A stretch of 25,315 nt of DNA from Bacteroidales bacterium UBA1179. GTDB taxonomy: Bacteria; Bacteroidota; Bacteroidia; Bacteroidales; Bacteroidaceae. Location: the NCBI GenBank assembly GCA_002309915.1, contig DBYT01000004.1, positions 15,509-40,823 of the forward strand, given 5' to 3'. Below are positions 22,098 through 25,315 of the stretch, one piece after another. The translations under genes and the position numbers were made by a program. Below the pieces are notes generated by a model. It searched no databases. It saw only the letters and a list, made by a program, of their open reading frames with translations, and was not told the DNA's origin. The first letter of the stretch is position 1, and each line of letters begins with the position of its first letter.

Positions 22098-24269
22098 TCA
22101 GTTAATGCGTTCTACTTCACGGACACCCTTTATCTGCTTGAGTTTCTTGACCAGACGGTCAAGTGATGAGAGGTCGCTCACCAGCACCGTAAGACGTCCC
22201 TGGAACAGGCCGCCGTTGGAATCGATGCTGATGGAACGCAGCAGAGTATCGGGCTCCTTGTTTATTATTGATGAAATGTTTGATACAATTCCAATGTCAT
22301 CCTGACCCACCACATTAAGCGTGATGCTGTACTGGCTGCCGCTCTTGCCGCTCCAGCGAGCCTTTACGATACGGTAGGGATAACGCTCACGCATACGCAT
22401 CAGGTTGGGGCAGCCGCTGCGGTGTATGCGTATGCCGCCGTTTATGCTCACAAACCCTGTCACGTCATCGCCGTAAATGGGATGACAGCAGCCGGCCATC
22501 TTGAAATCTATACCGGTCAGGTTTTCACCAATAACCAGCACGTCGCTGTCCTGGGCAGCCTTCTTCTCAGTCTCGACAAAAGTCTTCTCAATATCAAAAT
22601 CCTGAGCGCTGTGCACCTCCTGCTCTCCTTGTGCATGCATCTCCTCATAGACTTTGAGCACGTCATCGACCGTAATCTCCTCCTCCATCAGAGCGTGGAA
22701 GAAAGGAGTCTGTCCCTTGTAGCCCATGCGGACTATCAGGCGTGACATATCGCTCTCCTCAATCTCAATCTTACGGTTCTTGAAACGGCGTTGCAGCAAC
22801 TCGCGGCCTGCCTGAGCCTCACGGTTGCGTATCTCGTTGATGCCCTGGCGTATGCGCATACGGGCACGGGATGTCACGGCAATGTTGAGCCAATCCTGCT
22901 TGGGCACCTGTGTGGCCGATGTCAACACCTCGACCGTATCGCCGCTCTGCAGCTTGTGGCTTATACGCACATTGCGTCCGCCTACACGTGCACCTACGCA
23001 GGTAAGACCCAGCTTGCTGTGAATGGAAAACGCAAAATCCAGCACCGTGGCCCCCTTGGGCAACTGGCGGACTTCACCGTTGGGAGTGAATACGAATATC
23101 TCCTCCTGGTACATATCCAGCGCAAAGTCCTTGCGCATCTCATCCGGGCTGGTGTTGTGCTCCAGAATCTCGCGGATTCCGGCCATCACGCTGTCGGCCG
23201 CACCCTCGCTCTTGATACCCTTGTATGACCAGTGGGCTGCCAGACCGCGCTCCGCTATATCATCCATGCGGCGGGTGCGGATCTGAATCTCCACCCAGCG
23301 GTTCTCGGGTCCGTTCACCGTGATGTGCAGTGACTCGTAACCGTTGCTCTTGGGCACGCTCAGCCAGTCGCGCAGACGCTTGGGGTTGGGCTGGTACATA
23401 TCGGTCACAATGCTGTAAACCTGCCAGCACTGAGCCTTCTCCTTATCGGCCGGAGAGTCCAGTATGATGCGGATTGCAAAGAGGTCATATATATGGTCCA
23501 GAGTGGTGTTCTGGGCCTTCATCTTGTTCCAGATGCTGGAAATGGACTTGGTGCGTCCCTTGATGGTGAACTTGAGTCCCGCCTCCTCCAACTTGGCCTT
23601 GACCGGTCCGATGAACGCTTTGATGTAAGCCTCACGGGCCCGCTTGGTCTCGTTGAGTTGCCGCGCGATATCATCATAGACATCACGGTGCTCATACTTG
23701 ACCACCATATCCTCCATCTCACTCTTTATGGCGTAAAGGCCCAGACGGTGAGCCATAGGAATATAGAGAAGCCGTGCCTCCTCGGTCACATGGAGCCTGT
23801 AATCGGTGTCATCGGTATTGGCCAGCATCTGCATCAGCACATAGCGGTCTGCGATAAGGCAGATTATCACGCGCACATCCTCGGCAAACGATACCAGAAG
23901 CTTGCGGAAGTTCTCATCGGCAATGGAATCATGCTTGGAGTAGAGCTCCTTGACACGGCACATACCCTGGATAAGCCCCGCCGCATCCTCACCGAACTTT
24001 TCGCGGAACTGCTCCGGAGCAATAAGCCCCTGCTGGATCATAGGGTCAAACAGAGCGGTCAGCAGAGATGCCTTCTTAAGCCCGGTCTTCTCAACGATGA
24101 CGGTACCGGTCCTGATGCACCTGTCCAGAGTGTCAATTCCGTGAGAATCTTTAGCATAAGCCCCCTTGGCAATACCCTCGCGGAGCAAACTCTTAAGCCT
24201 GCTCCAGTCCTCAGCCTCAAACAGCGGTCTTGCTGCCCGGACCAACTCCCTGTAAAGTCCGAATTCCAT
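22098..24269 (-). CDS. relA: RelA/SpoT-family (p)ppGpp synthetase, hydrolase domain degenerate
   Basis: A 723-residue RSH protein that makes the alarmone (p)ppGpp in the stringent response. The ATG at 24269 is preferred to a GTG at 24299. The N-terminal HD domain is decayed: LLTALFDP (69-76) replaces the LLHDxxED metal motif and ADRYVLMQML (140-149) replaces ADRLHNMRTL, so hydrolysis is unlikely. The synthetase domain is intact, with IKGRTKSISSIWNKM, YDLFAIRIIL, SVPKSNGYESLHITV and EIQIRTRRMDDIAERGLAAHW (327-347). A TGS domain (about 390-450, IFVFTPNGEVRQLP), the zinc-finger region (AGCCHPIYGDDV, HRSGCPN) and a C-terminal ACT domain follow. It fits the RelA half of the RelA/SpoT pair that Bacteroidetes carry. 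EamA lies 33 bases upstream. Confidence 0.93.
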   Translation of the reverse strand: MEFGLYRELVRAARPLFEAEDWSRLKSLLREGIAKGAYAKDSHGIDTLDRCIRTGTVIVEKTGLKKASLLTALFDPMIQQGLIAPEQFREKFGEDAAGLIQGMCRVKELYSKHDSIADENFRKLLVSFAEDVRVIICLIADRYVLMQMLANTDDTDYRLHVTEEARLLYIPMAHRLGLYAIKSEMEDMVVKYEHRDVYDDIARQLNETKRAREAYIKAFIGPVKAKLEEAGLKFTIKGRTKSISSIWNKMKAQNTTLDHIYDLFAIRIILDSPADKEKAQCWQVYSIVTDMYQPNPKRLRDWLSVPKSNGYESLHITVNGPENRWVEIQIRTRRMDDIAERGLAAHWSYKGIKSEGAADSVMAGIREILEHNTSPDEMRKDFALDMYQEEIFVFTPNGEVRQLPKGATVLDFAFSIHSKLGLTCVGARVGGRNVRISHKLQSGDTVEVLTSATQVPKQDWLNIAVTSRARMRIRQGINEIRNREAQAGRELLQRRFKNRKIEIEESDMSRLIVRMGYKGQTPFFHALMEEEITVDDVLKVYEEMHAQGEQEVHSAQDFDIEKTFVETEKKAAQDSDVLVIGENLTGIDFKMAGCCHPIYGDDVTGFVSINGGIRIHRSGCPNLMRMRERYPYRIVKARWSGKSGSQYSITLNVVGQDDIGIVSNISSIINKEPDTLLRSISIDSNGGLFQGRLTVLVSDLSSLDRLVKKLKQIKGVREVERIN

Positions 24270-24302
24270 ACTTGGCAAAGATAGTGCAAAAAACTGCACA
24301 TG

Positions 24303-25172
24303 CTATTTTTTCCAGGCACGGATTGACTGCAGAAGTACGCTGAGCAGAATAAGTGAGATTCCTAAGTAGAATGAGAAGTTGATATCCTTGCCCTCGCCGA
24401 ATATGATGAAAGCCAGAATTATGGTGTAGCAGGGCTCCAGATTATATGTGAGATTGACGGTGAAGGCCGACAGGCGTCTCAGGGCCTGTATCTGAAGTAC
24501 GCACATGAATATCGTGAAGATAAGGGAATGGCATAGCATGAGTATCAGATTGCGTGTATCGGGAAATACCACTACCGGCTGGTTGCTGGGAAAGACCAGG
24601 AGGTACAAAGGTGCTATCAGACTCACTGCCACCAGTCCGCCCGACATCTGGTAGATCATCATTGTCCAGGTATTGATTCCGGTACTTACCTTCTTGTTGC
24701 ATATGGCATAAAGGGCATATACGGCCGATGATGCCACGCCTATGGCAATGCCGGTGCGGTGAGAGACATCGAAAGAGAAGATGCAGATTACTCCAGCAAA
24801 CGTGATGAAAGAGAGACCCAGCTCAACCCATGAGAAGCGTCTCTTGAGGATCATGGGTTCAAACAACGCCGTAAAGAATCCTATGAGTGAAAAGCAGACG
24901 ACGCCGATTGATACATTCGAGGCCTTGATTGAGCCGTAGAACAGTATCCAGTGCAGTCCCAGCAGAGCTCCGCATCCGCATATCCTGAGGATATTCTTCC
25001 AGCCTATACGCGGGAGTCCGGTTATGAAGAGGAGACAAATGCTTGAGAACAGCATCCTGTACCACACAATGTCTACCTCATTGAGCGTGATAAGACGTCC
25101 GAACAGTCCGGTAAAGCCTGCAAGAAGTACTCCTAAATGGAGGTCGATAAAACCTCTTCTGGTTTCATTCAT
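24303..25172 (-). CDS. EamA/DMT-superfamily transporter
   Basis: A 289-residue inner-membrane protein with about ten hydrophobic helices and the internal two-fold EamA repeat: first half around GFTGLFGRLITLNEVDIVWYRMLFSS to FSFIGV-like helices, second half from GIAIGVASSAVYALYAICNKKV to YNLEPCYTIILAFIIFGE, the latter being the typical EamA glutamate and proline signature. Members export metabolites or amino acids; the substrate cannot be predicted. It begins MNETRRGF and ends in a basic tail RAWKK. It is upstream of relA by 33 bases on the same strand and may drive its transcription. A -7-like GATATTTG (one base off consensus) occurs on the minus strand at 25207-25214. Confidence 0.9.
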   Translation of the reverse strand: MNETRRGFIDLHLGVLLAGFTGLFGRLITLNEVDIVWYRMLFSSICLLFITGLPRIGWKNILRICGCGALLGLHWILFYGSIKASNVSIGVVCFSLIGFFTALFEPMILKRRFSWVELGLSFITFAGVICIFSFDVSHRTGIAIGVASSAVYALYAICNKKVSTGINTWTMMIYQMSGGLVAVSLIAPLYLLVFPSNQPVVVFPDTRNLILMLCHSLIFTIFMCVLQIQALRRLSAFTVNLTYNLEPCYTIILAFIIFGEGKDINFSFYLGISLILLSVLLQSIRAWKK

Positions 25173-25188
25173 ATGGAGTTATGGGCAA

Positions 25189-25202
25189 CGTTTTTAAAAA
25201 CG
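25189..25202. promoter_or_regulatory. 14-bp perfect palindrome between divergent genes
   Basis: CGTTTTTAAAAACG is an exact palindrome in the 114-base gap between the EamA gene and the plus-strand gene at 25287. It lies 17 bases upstream of the EamA start, in its probable leader. It may be an operator or simply AT-rich sequence. Confidence 0.35.
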
Positions 25203-25257
25203 GATGCAAATATCTGCCATTTTTTCCGCATTCCTTCCAAGAATGGGTAAAAATGTG

Positions 25258-25265
25258 TATTTTTG
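25258..25265 (+). promoter_or_regulatory. -7 box of the last, partial gene
   Basis: TATTTTTG matches TAnnTTTG exactly, 21 bases before the ATG at 25287. No good TTTG box is seen upstream at the standard distance. Confidence 0.55.
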
Positions 25266-25286
25266 TCAGTCTATTAAAAGATAGGT

Positions 25287-25315
25287 ATGAATATCGAAGA
25301 GATACAGAGAATGAA
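25287..25315 (+). CDS. Start of an unidentified gene (cut by window edge)
   Basis: An ATG opens a frame reading MNIEEIQRM before the window ends, 29 bases in all. The consensus -7 box 21 bases upstream and the divergent position relative to the EamA gene support a true start. Nine residues are too few to name a family. Confidence 0.5.

Noticed and set aside
21289..22305. A 338-codon open frame on the plus strand
   Set aside because: It runs opposite the DPP IV-like and relA genes, both well supported by catalytic motifs, and has no family features.
23493..24284. A 263-codon open frame on the plus strand
   Set aside because: It is antisense to the N-terminal half of relA, whose synthetase motifs are unmistakable; no promoter or motif supports it.

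Overview
The window looks like a chromosomal segment of a Bacteroidales bacterium. The evidence is the gene content (DUF4837 lipoprotein between rlmN and pdxA, DUF4922-SpoIID fusion, several type II lipoproteins), perfect matches to the Bacteroidetes -7 promoter consensus TAnnTTTG before several genes, very weak Shine-Dalgarno signals, and dense gene packing at moderate GC (judged by eye, roughly 50%). I cannot name the genus. No rRNA, tRNA, CRISPR array, phage or transposase was seen, and no gap between genes exceeds 300 bases; the longest is about 180 bases (18811-18989).

Left part (1-4892): a LysR-type regulator sits between two paralogous SLC13/DASS (sodium:dicarboxylate or sulfate) transporters. 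One is divergent and cut by the window edge, the other is downstream on the same strand and followed by a lipoprotein of the M49 peptidase type whose zinc motif looks damaged. A shared heptamer, TTTATCG, lies before the regulator and before the complete transporter and may be the regulator's site. A small minus-strand hypothetical gene follows.

Middle part (4981-11338): a cell-wall sugar block. On the plus strand, an AmgK-like sugar kinase fused to a RapZ C-terminal domain overlaps a MurU-like nucleotidyltransferase, which overlaps an AlkD-like DNA glycosylase. Converging on these from the minus strand are a family 2 glycosyltransferase and a DUF4922 (GalT/HIT-like) protein fused to a SpoIID/LytB domain.

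Right of centre (11432-18810): a long plus-strand run of rlmN, a DUF4837 lipoprotein, pdxA, then five tightly packed genes: a sugar- or polyol-phosphate nucleotidyltransferase, an ATP-grasp protein, a CDP-alcohol phosphatidyltransferase with unusual motif spacing, an LPG-synthase-type membrane protein (flippase-like) and a HAD phosphatase. The last five read as a pathway that makes, modifies and perhaps flips a phospholipid with an unusual headgroup. This is the best candidate here for an undescribed system. Two 45-bp palindromic repeats follow it.

Right end (18990-25315): on the minus strand, an EamA transporter, then a RelA-type (p)ppGpp synthetase with a decayed hydrolase domain, a dipeptidyl peptidase IV-like protease and a CE1-type esterase lipoprotein that ends at a strong terminator. 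relA, the protease and the esterase are probably one operon. A new plus-strand gene begins 29 bases before the window edge behind a consensus promoter.
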